Positions 46,641 through 55,741 of a DNA stretch of 64,000 bases are shown here, one piece after another; within the stretch, counting starts at the first letter, position 1; each line of letters begins with the position of its first letter. The notes under the pieces are model-generated. The model saw only the letters and a list, made by a program, of their open reading frames with translations, did no database searches and was not told where the DNA came from. This DNA is from Pseudochelatococcus sp047501465 (GTDB lineage: Bacteria > Pseudomonadota > Alphaproteobacteria > Rhizobiales > Beijerinckiaceae), in NCBI RefSeq assembly GCF_047501465.1, contig NZ_JAZDRL010000001.1, forward strand, positions 372,001 to 436,000, in the 5' to 3' direction. A program made the position numbers and the translations under genes.

Positions 46641-47051
46641 TCAGTTGCCGGGAACCCACGCTTCATAATCGCCGGTTGCGGGTGGACGCTGGCCGGTCGA
46701 CAGAGTTGAGCCTTGAGGACGATAGGCGCCGGGAGTACCAGTGAGGTTTGCCTCGTGCGGCATTTCCCATTCACGCGCCACGTAGTTTTCCTCGCTTGGC
46801 GGCACAGCAACAGTGTTATGCAACCAGCCGTTCCAGCCCGGGGGCACGTTGGATGCTTCGGCATAGCCGTTATAGATCACCCAGCGGCGCTCAACGCCAA
46901 TTGTCGGGTCTTTCTTGCCATTGCGTGTGCGATAGTAGCGATTACCAAACTGATCTTCGCCAACCAATTCGCCATAACGACGGGTTGTGCGAAGGGTACC
47001 GAAGGTAGCGCCGTTCCACCACGTAAACACGCGCAGCAGGAAATTTTTCAT
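46641..47051 (-). CDS. NDUFA12-like accessory subunit of complex I
   Basis: 136 residues homologous to the mitochondrial B17.2/NDUFA12 subunit. KNFLLRVFTWWNGATFGTL, VGEDQFGNRYYR, RRWVIYNGYAEASNVPPGWNGWLHN are the conserved parts. It binds the peripheral arm of NADH:quinone oxidoreductase. The ATG at 47051 gives the usual N-terminus MKNFLLRVF; an earlier start would add seven residues. With the NDUFS4-like gene at 38.6 kb it is one of two supernumerary complex I genes in the window. Confidence 0.93.
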   Translation of the reverse strand: MKNFLLRVFTWWNGATFGTLRTTRRYGELVGEDQFGNRYYRTRNGKKDPTIGVERRWVIYNGYAEASNVPPGWNGWLHNTVAVPPSEENYVAREWEMPHEANLTGTPGAYRPQGSTLSTGQRPPATGDYEAWVPGN

Positions 47052-47206
47052 GAACTGGGTCCCGTATAGCACTTTTTGCCTAGTATGCGCTGATCTTCAC
47101 GCTGATGAAGGCCTTTTGTTCCTTATGCCGCGTCCCCCACACGATGTCCAGATCATCACGCAGGGAACAGCATGTTTTTGACACCTGAGGTGTTTTACAT
47201 TTTGCC

Positions 47207-50200
47207 TTATCTATCAAACCGACCAGTCGCATGCGAAAGCATGGTGTAAACCTTACCTGTTTCCGAAGTGAGGTAAGTGCGGGTCATCGCCTGATCATGA
47301 TCTTTGGGGGCAATTTCTGCCAGAAGACGCTCGAATTCCTGGATATAGCGATCAACCGTATCACGGAATCCTGCATCAGAGCGGTATTTGCGGCCAATTT
47401 CCTCGAAAGTTTTTTGTCCCTGCAGCGTGTAAAGTCTGCGTGTGAACACATTTCGCTCACCTCGCCTGAACCGCTCCCATAGTTCAACGGCCATATCATG
47501 ATCGATCATCCGGGCGATATCACCAGAAATTGAATCGAGCGTTGCCAGGGTCTGCTGCTGCCGGCTGACTGGTCGACTTGGTGCCACGGGTTCCTCATCA
47601 TTTGACGCACGAACCAGTAGATCTGAAAGCCAGCCGTTTCCTGAAGCGGGTAGTGCTGCCGATGGAACTGAAAGCGATTGCGGTGAAGGTGATTCAACCG
47701 GGCGCTCCATAGACTTGCCAAATGGTGTTGACAGTACAGGGCGGCGTGTTGAGGGCTTGTTGTTTATGGTGTTCGTAGCAGCCCTGATGGCATCTGCAAC
47801 CTCATCGCCGCCTGTAACTTCTGTCTGCCCCGATACCGGTTGTGCATTAGCAGGCGCAACAGGAGAGAACGCCAATCCAGTCTCACGATAATTCGAAGCC
47901 GGCAATGTCTCCTCACTGCCACGAGGTGTCAGCGCAATGCGCGAAACGTGGCTGGCATCGCCAGCGCGCGTTGCGATATCAGCCAGGGTCGTGAGCGCCT
48001 TGATCTGATCTGTTACCACTTTACGCATCGCAGCAGTGCTCTCCGCTGTATCGCGGGGGAACTCTTCAAGGCGTTCGTTCAACACAGCGCGGGTTTCTGC
48101 AAGCTCCTCCCGGATAACCGAGGTAGTTGCCTGCATGCTGCGGGCGGATTGATGGAAACGCTCTGCGGCACTTTCCAGATCCACACGCATTTCACCAAGC
48201 ACTTTCTCGTAGGCCTGGCGCAATGTTGCAACTGTGCTTTCGCGCTGATCGCTGGCAAGCGTGTCGAGCTGTGCGAGCTGATCAGCAATGCGTGCAGCTG
48301 CGCTATCTGAAGTTTGAACAAGAGTAGCGCTGATCTGTTGAGCCTTTTCCTCAACATTGTCCAGTGACTGCGTGATCGCCATCTCAAAGGCTTGCGTGAT
48401 GGCGCCGAGCTCTTCGGAGCGCGTATTAACTGCTGCAACGACTTCATCAAGCACCGCACGGCGTGCGTCGAGGCCTTCACCAATGCGGTTTTCCACTGCC
48501 GCAAGGGCTTTTGCCGCACCTGCAAGTGCCGATACGTGCTCATGCGTTACGCGAGAAACATCCGCACCTTGCTCAGCAAGGCGTGCTGCTACGCCTGCGG
48601 CCTCTGTGATGGAGTTGGACGCAACCTCCTGCATAGCCTGTACTTGCTCACGTACACCCTCTGCAGCGCGCTCATTCTCTTCAGAAAGGAATTGAACTAC
48701 CTGCTTGAGTGATTCAACGCGAGCAGACAGACCGTTTTCAAGCGTTGAAAGGTTACCATCCGTGGCGTGTGCCAGCTGCTCTAACACGGCATTGGTTTCG
48801 CTGATGCGTTCAATTACACCTGCAAGCTCACTGCGGATACGGATGTTTGTACCCGACAGCGCCTCGACAGAACGGTTAACGCCATCATCAATCATTTGGC
48901 GCAGGGCTTCATCCGAGCGGGTGAATGCGTCAGCTACACCTTCATTTCGGGCGGTTAATGCAGCCGCCAGATCAGCGCTGCGATTATCGATCACTTGCGC
49001 CAGTTCTTGTGTCCGGCTGCTCAATGTTTCATCAAGCGTGTTGACGCGATGCGCCAAGCCTTCATCAATGGCATGACTGCGGTATGACAGGCGCTGTTCT
49101 GCAGATTCCAGACGGTCAAATATCCGGTTTTCAAATTGCGAAACGCCGCTTTCCAGTGTTTCCGCAATGGCGCGCGTACGTTCTTCAAGAGCTGATTCCG
49201 CAACGGTAACCTGATCTGCCAATCGTTTTGCAGCAACGTCGCCTTGCTCAAGGAAGGCGCTGCCGATGTTGTCAACCTTTGCTTTCAGCGCGTCAATTGC
49301 TATGCGGCCGCCGTCGGCCAGCGTATGGGCTAATTCGGTGGTGCGGTTGATAAGCGTTTCGTTGAGCGCATTGGCTCGGACATCGATGCGTGAATCAATA
49401 TTATCGATGAGCGTTTCAAGCGTGTCGCTCACAGTTGTTGTGCGCGCATGGGCACGCTGCTCGAATGCCTCAATCTGCCCCTCAAGCGTATCTGCTGCGT
49501 AGCGAGCGCTTTCGCTGATCTGCGCTGCTACCTCACGTGCAGGACCGCTGAAGCGTGTTTCAATGGCTTCAAGGCTCCTGTCGACAATGGCGGCGAACGC
49601 CTCGGTATCGCGCGCAATCCGCTCGGCAACTTTGCCGCCCCGGTTGATAACCGTATCTTCGAGGGAAGCAAGGCGTTCTGCAAGCACGTTATCGAGTTGT
49701 TGGCCGCGGGTGTCCACGATCTCGCGCATGGAGCCAAGACGTTGCATGAGTGCAGAATCGAGCTCCTGACCGCGCGAAACAATAGCTTCGTGGAAGCCGT
49801 CAAGGCGCTCGCCCAGGGTGTCGTTCAACGCTGATCCGCGTGTGATAATGGTATCCTGGAACTCTACAAGACGTTCACTCAATACCTTATTCAGATCGTT
49901 ACCCTGGCGTGCAACTGTCTCCTCAATCAGCGATAGATGCTCTTCAACCTTGGAGTTGCTGTTTGTGAAAGCGCTACCTATGGCGGTTGCGCCTTGTTCA
50001 ACCGTCGAATGCAGGGTTTCAATGCGTTCATCAAGGCTGGATTCAAGCGATAGCTTGCTTGCATCGATCGCCGACTTGAAGCTGCCAATCCGCGCCATTA
50101 ACGCTTGATCGATCTGATGCCCTTCTGCATTGATCGCTTCACGGAAATTCTCCAGATTCGACGTCAGTTTCTTGCCGGTTTCTTCACCTTGATAGACGAA

Positions 50201-53200
50201 GGCTGTGTGGAATGCTTCAAAGCGCGCCGTCAGTGCCTCATTCAGCGCAGAGCCGCTTGTTTCAATGGTCTCTTGGAACTTGCCGACACGTTCTGCCAGC
50301 TTTTCATCAATTGCCGAGCCCTGCTTGATAAGTGAACCCTCAAATTGGCTCAGCCGGTCGTTCAGAACGCCCTCAATCTTTGCAGTGTTGGCGGTAATTG
50401 TGCCATCGATTGTCGATGTCAACGTATCAACAGCGCTTTCAAAGGCAATGCCGCCCTTGTCCAGCGTGTAGCGCAAGTTATTGAGGCGTGATGCCAGCTT
50501 GTCATCGAAAGCGCGCGAACTGCTCTCGACCGACTTTTCAAATCCGGACAGATGCGTATTCAGAGCGCTTTCGATGCGCGTTGAACAATCGCCAATCGTA
50601 TTATTGACGGTCGAAACCAGATGGCCAACCGTGCTCTCAATGGTGCTGCCCCCGTTATCGAGTGTCTCACGCAACAGATCAATGCGTTCTGCTAGCTGGC
50701 CGTCAAGCGCCTGACCGCGCGTTGCAACTGCTTCCTCAAAGCTGGAAAGACGCGTATCGAGCGCACCTTCAAGCTTGTTTGCGCCAACGTTGATGCTTCT
50801 ATCAACCTGGCTCACAAGCTTATCGACAGCGCCATCAAGGACTGTTTCGTTCTTGCCTAGTGTTTCACGCAGGTTATCAAGACGCGCCAACAATTGCTCA
50901 TCAAGTTTCTGACCGTGTGCCTCTACCGTTTCCGCGAAACCAGAGAGACGCGAGTCGAGTACATCTTCAAGTTTGATGGCGCCGATGTTGATGCTCTGAT
51001 CAACGTGGCTCACCAGTTTATCAACTGCACCATCCAGCGCGGTTTCATTCTTGCCAAGGGTCTCGCGCAGCATATCAAGGCGCGTCAAAAGCTGTTTGTC
51101 TATGGCCTGGCCATGTGCGGTGAGGGCGCTTCCAAAGCCTTCAAGGCGGGTATCAAGAACCCCTTGAAGTTTGCTGGTGCTAACGCTTACTGTATCCTCA
51201 ACAGTGCGTATCAAGCCGCTAACAGTGCCTTCAAGCGCATTGGTGTTGCGGTCAATTGTGGTTGCAAATCCGGAGAGGTGGTTGCCCAGGCGCGCATCAA
51301 TATCCTGGCCGCGTGTGGCGAGAATACGATCCATTCCCTCCATGCGCTCTGCCAGCATGCTTTCAAGCCGCTCACTATTTGTCGAAAGTGTTACATCGAA
51401 GCGCTCATGAGCCTCGCTGACGCCTGCCAGCGTGCTTTCAAGACCACCGAGAGCGGCATTGAAGTCGCTTATATCAGCGTTGAACCCGCCCACACTCGCC
51501 TTGATGTCGCCGAGCTTATCGCTCAGGCCTTCAACCGTCGTGGCGAGGTTGCCAATAAAGCCATTGAAACCTTTAAGCTTTTCGTCAAAAAGACGATCCA
51601 CGGCTTCTGTACGTGTGTCGACAACTGAGCGCAGTCCATCAAGCTGGGTTGTAAAATGCTGTTGCAGTTGTTCGCTGCCACCTTCGATAGCCTTGCGCAG
51701 GTTTTGGGTGCGTTGGTTTATGGTGTCTCCAAGCGTTTCAGTATGCTGGGTAATAACGCTTTGGAAGGCGGCAAGATGTTGCCCCAGCGAGCTGTCGAGC
51801 TGGCTACCCCCTGTGGTAACGGCTATTTCGAATGCTGCTAGGCGTTGGCTGAGTGCGTCATTAACGGCTTGCCCGCGTCCTTCGATCATATGAGCAGCGC
51901 CTTCAGCGCTGTTTGCAATGACTTCTTTTACGCGTGAGCTCTGCGCGGCAATTGCCGTAACAACATCGTCTCCAACAGATGTAAGCTTTGTGTTGGTTGC
52001 AGAGACTTGCTCCTCGATCGAGCCATGAAGGGCATTGGCTCGTTCAGTGAATTCACCAAGCAGCTGAGATGTGCTGTTCTCAAAGCGTGTCCGCGCAATC
52101 TCTGTCTGCTCGGCAATTGTCCTTGACAGCTTCTCCCCCGTGCGGGCCAGATCGCTCTCAAGTACACTGCCGTCATTGACGATAACCTGACGGATTGTCT
52201 CACCAGTGCGGGTAAGTCGTTCAGTCAAGCCAGAGCCGTTTACTTCGATAGCTTCAACAATCTCATGCCCGGTTTGTGCAATTCGCTGGGTCACTTCTGC
52301 GCCGTGGAGGCTCAAGGAAACCGAGAGGGAATCGCCCGTCGTTTTCAAAGCCTTGTTCACTTCGCCTGCACGTTGTGCGATCGATTCAGCAACTGTCATG
52401 CCGGTTTCAGAAAAAGCCTTGGTTGCCAGCTCGGTGCTATCACCCAATGCTTGCGTCAACTGGTTGCCTGTCTGGGCGAGGCCCTCAGTGATTTCGCGCG
52501 CTTTATTATCGAGGATTTCAGATAAGTTATGGCTTGCGTTCGTGAGACGATCGTTCACGTTCTGGCTAACATCTGCCAATTTGGTGACAAGCTGCGCACT
52601 GCGACTATCAATATCCTGAACAACGCGCTCGCCTGTTTGCGTTAGCGTTTCAGACAGCTGATCACCTTTGGCGCCAATCGATTCTGCAATCCGTGTACCA
52701 ACGACAGAAAGTGATACAGCTAGCGTATTGCTGCGCGTTTCCATGTCTTTCACGAGCGCATTTTGAGCGTTCGAGATGGCCACTTGTGCGCGTTCTGCAC
52801 TGCCAACCACGGCATCGCGTTGTGCAACAAGCTCGTCGATAAGCCCACGGATACGCACTTCGTTATCAGAATAAGAGCGTTCAAGGGTCGCAATTTCTGT
52901 GCGCACCAGTGTATCGAGCTCACCGGCACGGGCCAACGCGCGTTCAACGCCATCGCCCATTGCCACCATCTCACGACGCACAGCTTGCGATAGACTGGTG
53001 ACAGAATCTGAGGCGAGCGTTTCAGGTTGTGCCAAGCGTACGGCGACGCCAGTCATAGCGCGTGCGACATGACGCAGTTCTTGCGTGCGCACATGCAAAG
53101 CCGCAAGCACGAAAGAGAGAATGATAGGACCAGCAAAAGCCGCGCCGAAAAGTGCCCATGTTAACGGATCGAGTGTCGAAACAACGGCAGAAAAACCAGC

Positions 53201-53851
53201 AGTAGACACATCCTGGCGCATATAGAAAAAGCCGGTAGCAACACAGGCCCATAACACGGATAGTCCCGTTGCAACCCAGAAAGGACCGACTGAAGGCTTG
53301 CTCTGCAATAACTGAAGCAGTGCTCCGACGGCCTCCTTGTCGTCATTGGCGGCGCGCGTTGTGTCCGGCGCAACAACCGTACCACGTGCAGTTTGCTCCC
53401 GCAGGCGTGCTAATCCCTCCTGAGCTTCAGCATTCAATGAGGCATCAGACAAGTTATCGGCGCGCGTGGGGGCTGCGCCTGTGCGTCCTTGTGCCAAAGA
53501 GCGTGAGCCAGTATTGCCTGGCTTTGTTGCCTGGTGCATGGGATCGCTTGCTGCTACGTCTTTTACATTCGCAGGAGGAATTGGGCTGTTATTTCCAGGA
53601 GCGCGCTCACCAGTCGTTTTCTTTAAACCATCAGCATTCGTAAATGGTGCAGCGGATTTCTGCTCTGCAGCTGAATGCGGTTTCGCGTCAGGCTTTGCGG
53701 CGGATCCGGATTCAGCTGATTGACCGGCAGGGGGGGCGGCTGGTTTGCCTTGGTCAGCTGTTTCTTTGATAGTGGTCCTGAGATTCAGCGCTTCTTCAAT
53801 AGCGGATAAGGCTTCCGCTGTTGTGTCGATACGCTTGCTGTTTTGAACCAT
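47207..53851 (-). CDS. giant GPR/RgsE-like polar-growth scaffold, 2,214 residues
   Basis: Layout: a Pro/Ala/Lys-rich cytoplasmic head (1-185), two membrane helices (about 189-211 and 229-253), then a rod of roughly 1,750 residues built of 11- and 22-residue repeats, a Pro/Ser linker, and a conserved C-terminal domain (about 2,085-2,214) containing RRGERNVFTRRLYTLQG and DRYIQEFERLLAEI. Size, two N-terminal helices and apolipoprotein-like repeats match the Growth Pole Ring protein of Agrobacterium (about 2,115 aa) and RgsE of Sinorhizobium, which organise the growing pole; TipN of Caulobacter is a distant analogue. Assignment is from architecture and memory of that C-terminal domain. ATG 53851 has AGGT close before it; an earlier start would add 43 residues. 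Single-gene unit. Confidence 0.82.
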   Translation of the reverse strand: MVQNSKRIDTTAEALSAIEEALNLRTTIKETADQGKPAAPPAGQSAESGSAAKPDAKPHSAAEQKSAAPFTNADGLKKTTGERAPGNNSPIPPANVKDVAASDPMHQATKPGNTGSRSLAQGRTGAAPTRADNLSDASLNAEAQEGLARLREQTARGTVVAPDTTRAANDDKEAVGALLQLLQSKPSVGPFWVATGLSVLWACVATGFFYMRQDVSTAGFSAVVSTLDPLTWALFGAAFAGPIILSFVLAALHVRTQELRHVARAMTGVAVRLAQPETLASDSVTSLSQAVRREMVAMGDGVERALARAGELDTLVRTEIATLERSYSDNEVRIRGLIDELVAQRDAVVGSAERAQVAISNAQNALVKDMETRSNTLAVSLSVVGTRIAESIGAKGDQLSETLTQTGERVVQDIDSRSAQLVTKLADVSQNVNDRLTNASHNLSEILDNKAREITEGLAQTGNQLTQALGDSTELATKAFSETGMTVAESIAQRAGEVNKALKTTGDSLSVSLSLHGAEVTQRIAQTGHEIVEAIEVNGSGLTERLTRTGETIRQVIVNDGSVLESDLARTGEKLSRTIAEQTEIARTRFENSTSQLLGEFTERANALHGSIEEQVSATNTKLTSVGDDVVTAIAAQSSRVKEVIANSAEGAAHMIEGRGQAVNDALSQRLAAFEIAVTTGGSQLDSSLGQHLAAFQSVITQHTETLGDTINQRTQNLRKAIEGGSEQLQQHFTTQLDGLRSVVDTRTEAVDRLFDEKLKGFNGFIGNLATTVEGLSDKLGDIKASVGGFNADISDFNAALGGLESTLAGVSEAHERFDVTLSTNSERLESMLAERMEGMDRILATRGQDIDARLGNHLSGFATTIDRNTNALEGTVSGLIRTVEDTVSVSTSKLQGVLDTRLEGFGSALTAHGQAIDKQLLTRLDMLRETLGKNETALDGAVDKLVSHVDQSINIGAIKLEDVLDSRLSGFAETVEAHGQKLDEQLLARLDNLRETLGKNETVLDGAVDKLVSQVDRSINVGANKLEGALDTRLSSFEEAVATRGQALDGQLAERIDLLRETLDNGGSTIESTVGHLVSTVNNTIGDCSTRIESALNTHLSGFEKSVESSSRAFDDKLASRLNNLRYTLDKGGIAFESAVDTLTSTIDGTITANTAKIEGVLNDRLSQFEGSLIKQGSAIDEKLAERVGKFQETIETSGSALNEALTARFEAFHTAFVYQGEETGKKLTSNLENFREAINAEGHQIDQALMARIGSFKSAIDASKLSLESSLDERIETLHSTVEQGATAIGSAFTNSNSKVEEHLSLIEETVARQGNDLNKVLSERLVEFQDTIITRGSALNDTLGERLDGFHEAIVSRGQELDSALMQRLGSMREIVDTRGQQLDNVLAERLASLEDTVINRGGKVAERIARDTEAFAAIVDRSLEAIETRFSGPAREVAAQISESARYAADTLEGQIEAFEQRAHARTTTVSDTLETLIDNIDSRIDVRANALNETLINRTTELAHTLADGGRIAIDALKAKVDNIGSAFLEQGDVAAKRLADQVTVAESALEERTRAIAETLESGVSQFENRIFDRLESAEQRLSYRSHAIDEGLAHRVNTLDETLSSRTQELAQVIDNRSADLAAALTARNEGVADAFTRSDEALRQMIDDGVNRSVEALSGTNIRIRSELAGVIERISETNAVLEQLAHATDGNLSTLENGLSARVESLKQVVQFLSEENERAAEGVREQVQAMQEVASNSITEAAGVAARLAEQGADVSRVTHEHVSALAGAAKALAAVENRIGEGLDARRAVLDEVVAAVNTRSEELGAITQAFEMAITQSLDNVEEKAQQISATLVQTSDSAAARIADQLAQLDTLASDQRESTVATLRQAYEKVLGEMRVDLESAAERFHQSARSMQATTSVIREELAETRAVLNERLEEFPRDTAESTAAMRKVVTDQIKALTTLADIATRAGDASHVSRIALTPRGSEETLPASNYRETGLAFSPVAPANAQPVSGQTEVTGGDEVADAIRAATNTINNKPSTRRPVLSTPFGKSMERPVESPSPQSLSVPSAALPASGNGWLSDLLVRASNDEEPVAPSRPVSRQQQTLATLDSISGDIARMIDHDMAVELWERFRRGERNVFTRRLYTLQGQKTFEEIGRKYRSDAGFRDTVDRYIQEFERLLAEIAPKDHDQAMTRTYLTSETGKVYTMLSHATGRFDR
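49613..49876 (-). repeat. four 22-residue repeats in the GPR-like rod
   Basis: Residues 1326-1413 are four units of 22 (ERLVEFQDTIITRGSALNDT-, ERLDGFHEAIVSRGQELDSA-, QRLGSMREIVDTRGQQLDNV-, ERLASLEDTVINRGGKVAER-) in register with no gaps. The consensus is E-R-L-x-x-F/M-x-x-x-I/V-x-x-R-G-x-x-L-D. Confidence 0.85.
50381..51370 (-). repeat. five tandem 66-residue (198-bp) repeats in the GPR-like rod
   Basis: Residues 828-1157 are five units of exactly 66, starting RLESMLAERM, KLQGVLDTRL, KLEDVLDSRL, KLEGALDTRL and RIESALNTHL; the next unit starts KIEGVLNDRL at 50380. Units two and three are most alike (both contain RETLGKNET and LDGAVDKLVS). Each unit is three 22-mers, so 66 = 6 x 11. Confidence 0.9.
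51842..52666 (-). repeat. 25 consecutive 11-residue repeats in the GPR-like rod
   Basis: Residues 396-670 can be written as 25 gap-free units of 11 with the pattern G-x-x-L/V/I-x-x-x-L/I-x-x-T, for example GDQLSETLTQT, GNQLTQALGDS, GAEVTQRIAQT, GSGLTERLTRT and GEKLSRTIAEQ. This is the apolipoprotein-like hendecad, not a heptad coiled coil. Confidence 0.88.
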
Positions 53852-54192
53852 CTTACCTGCCCCATTCGTGCGCTTGAAAGGCTTGCCAGAAAGTCCCGTG
53901 GCTGGGACATATATGGCATTTAAGCCCTTTAAACCGTGCGCCAACATTAAACTTAACGCGCCCCGATGGAAACCCGCCACGGGACCTTGTAGTCGATCAT
54001 TAACCGTTTATTAAGAAAATGGTAAACGTCGTTGGTTAATTTAGCAATAGTGCTTCAATATCAGATCGTTGTGGGCAATTTTGTGATAAGGGTCTTCACA
54101 TAGGGGCTGTTAATGCTGGTGTACGAAGCATTCCTAATCGATCATATAACCGATATGGGAAGTGCTGGGTGAAATGAGAGTTGAGAATATTC
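53852..54192. other. divergent intergenic region, GPR-like gene and ferredoxin
   Basis: About 340 bases with no gene on either strand. It must carry the promoters of the minus-strand giant gene and the plus-strand ferredoxin. It is A/T-rich around 53998-54060, with several ttaa steps (gttaaccgtttattaag, ggttaattta) typical of alphaproteobacterial promoter regions, but I cannot fix -35/-10 boxes. Confidence 0.4.
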
Positions 54193-54513
54193 ATGCCAAA
54201 AATTACTTACATTGATGCGGCTGGGAACTCCCGTATAGTCGAGGCTGTTATAGGTTCAACAGTTATGGAAGTTGCAGTTCACAATTCCATTCCTGGGATT
54301 TTAGCCGAATGCGGTGGTGCGTGCGCATGTGCAACCTGTCATGTTTATATTGAAGAGGAATGGGTTGATATTGTAGGCCCCCCTGAGCCGATGGAAGAGG
54401 ATATGCTCGATTTCGCGCTTGATGTACGGTCTAATTCGCGCCTGTCCTGTCAGATCAGGGTGAGAGAAGAGCTGGATGGTCTTGTGGTGCAAACACCACT
54501 TAAGCAAGCGTGA
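54193..54513 (+). CDS. [2Fe-2S] ferredoxin, adrenodoxin/ISC type
   Basis: 106-residue electron carrier. The cluster ligands follow C-x5-C-x2-C-x(n)-C: Cys40, Cys46, Cys49 (in ECGGACACATCHVY) and Cys86 (RLSCQI). Cys44 is an extra, non-ligand cysteine. The conserved acidic stretch PPEPMEEDMLDFA binds reductase partners in adrenodoxin. Likely roles are Fe-S cluster assembly or a cytochrome P450 or other oxygenase; no partner gene is next to it. ATG 54193 is preferred to an upstream TTG. Confidence 0.93.
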   Translation: MPKITYIDAAGNSRIVEAVIGSTVMEVAVHNSIPGILAECGGACACATCHVYIEEEWVDIVGPPEPMEEDMLDFALDVRSNSRLSCQIRVREELDGLVVQTPLKQA

Positions 54514-54670
54514 GTGGGCAGAGTATCTGATTGAGGGCGGTCCAGGAGAGCAAGATAGGCGCCAAAGCAGGCGGGTGCAGAATTGCGAATTTGATGTGCG
54601 GTTTGCATACGGAGGGGATTACAAGCTGTGTTGCAAGCCGCTCTTGTTTCTAAAGCTGAGGAGGGCAACC

Positions 54671-55096
54671 ATGTTTAAGAAAATAGTCGTTCCCATTGAT
54701 CTTGCTGATCTCGATATTGCACGCAAAGCGGTAGCGCAGGCCGCCGCTTTAGCGAGGGAGTCTGGCGGGACTGTTCGGCTTGTTCATGTGCGCTCAATCA
54801 TGCCTGTATCTTTCGTGGAGTTTGTGCCGCCCACGTTTGATGAGGAGCAAACGCAGCAAATGTCAGAGGAAATGGCAGAGGTTGCAAAATCTGTTCCCCT
54901 GCCTCCTGAGCGCGTGTCCACCGTTATACGGTTGGGCTCCGTTTATAATGAAGTGCTAGAAGAGGCATCCGAGATTGGGGCGGATCTTATTGTCGTCTCA
55001 TCGCATCAGCCGGGTATGTCGACCTATTTGCTCGGTTCTAATGCGGCTACAATTGTGCGCCACGCAACATGTTCGGTGCTGGTACTGCGTAATTGA
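54671..55096 (+). CDS. universal stress protein UspA family
   Basis: 141 residues of the Usp fold: MFKKIVVPIDLADLD at the N-terminus, VRLVHVR in strand two, then GADLIVVSSHQPGM and the ATP-loop region YLLGSNAATIVRHATCSVLVLR at the C-terminus. The G-x2-G-x9-G-S/T motif is only partly kept, so ATP binding is uncertain. GAGG lies nine bases before ATG 54671. It follows the ferredoxin by about 160 bases. Confidence 0.92.
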   Translation: MFKKIVVPIDLADLDIARKAVAQAAALARESGGTVRLVHVRSIMPVSFVEFVPPTFDEEQTQQMSEEMAEVAKSVPLPPERVSTVIRLGSVYNEVLEEASEIGADLIVVSSHQPGMSTYLLGSNAATIVRHATCSVLVLRN

Positions 55097-55150
55097 TTGG
55101 GCGTCTCTTTCATAACACGCTTTTTGCCTTGCATTCACGCTTGAGCGCGA

Positions 55151-55183
55151 AAGCAAGCGAGGCAATTCAAGTCTCGCTTGCTT
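55151..55183. terminator. hairpin between convergent usp and LTXXQ genes
   Basis: aagcaagcgag (55151-55161) and ctcgcttgctt (55173-55183) are exact 11-base inverted arms with an 11-base loop. T runs are weak, so it is a probable rather than certain terminator for both genes. Confidence 0.6.
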
Positions 55184-55198
55184 AGTCAGGCTGCTGAA

Positions 55199-55723
55199 TT
55201 ATGGCATGTTGAAGCGATTGTGCATCCACGGCATGCCGGGCCGATCACCAATGCCCAGGCTTTCGCGTAGCAGAATTGCGAAGCGTCGTTTTTGAGCGTC
55301 ATCAAGGCTATCAAACAGTGGTTTTGCAGCTTCGACAAATTTTGTGAGGCGGTCGGAACGGGTGCGCATGTTTTCTGCCATATTGCTGAGCATTTCCAAG
55401 GCATCAGGACGGGTGCGTTCACCACGTTTTTCGCGCCGTTCTGCCCATTGCTCTGCCCGCTCGTCCGCCATAGCGCGTACAGCTGTTTCAAGCGCAGCCC
55501 AATGCTGCTCCTGATCTGGCTTTAGCTCAAGCCCGGCCTTAATTGCAGCAATACGGGCTGCCGTAAAAGCGGCGCGATCTTCAGCGCTGAAGCGTGAGGT
55601 GCTGCGCTGTTCTGCATCTGCACTCTCTTCGCTGGCCTTATCATGGGTTTTCATTTGTGAAATTGCAGGCGTTACACCAACAAAAAGCATGGCCGCTGAG
55701 GCAGCTATAATGATCTTCTTCAT
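55199..55723 (-). CDS. Spy/CpxP-like LTXXQ family periplasmic protein
   Basis: 174 residues: a signal peptide (KKIIIAASAAMLFVGVTPAIS, about 2-22) and a helical body with two LTXXQ-like motifs, LKPDQEQHW (about 73-81) and LDDAQKRRFAILL (about 144-156), separated by RAMADERAEQWAERREKRGER. Members bind misfolded proteins or metals in the periplasm under envelope stress. ATG 55723 is preferred to ATG 55741 because AGGA is nine bases before it. Confidence 0.82.
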   Translation of the reverse strand: MKKIIIAASAAMLFVGVTPAISQMKTHDKASEESADAEQRSTSRFSAEDRAAFTAARIAAIKAGLELKPDQEQHWAALETAVRAMADERAEQWAERREKRGERTRPDALEMLSNMAENMRTRSDRLTKFVEAAKPLFDSLDDAQKRRFAILLRESLGIGDRPGMPWMHNRFNMP

Positions 55724-55741
55724 TTTGATGGATCCTTTCAT

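Noticed and set aside
50894..51628. 244-codon plus-strand frame opposite the giant gene, and many similar ones at 47.8-53.7 kb
   Set aside because: It mirrors the minus-strand repeats: the regular codon pattern of the rod keeps antisense frames open. No ribosome site or family pattern.
49613..52666. Repeat DNA considered as a CRISPR array
   Set aside because: The repeats are coding, of 33, 66 or 198 bases, diverged, without unique spacers.
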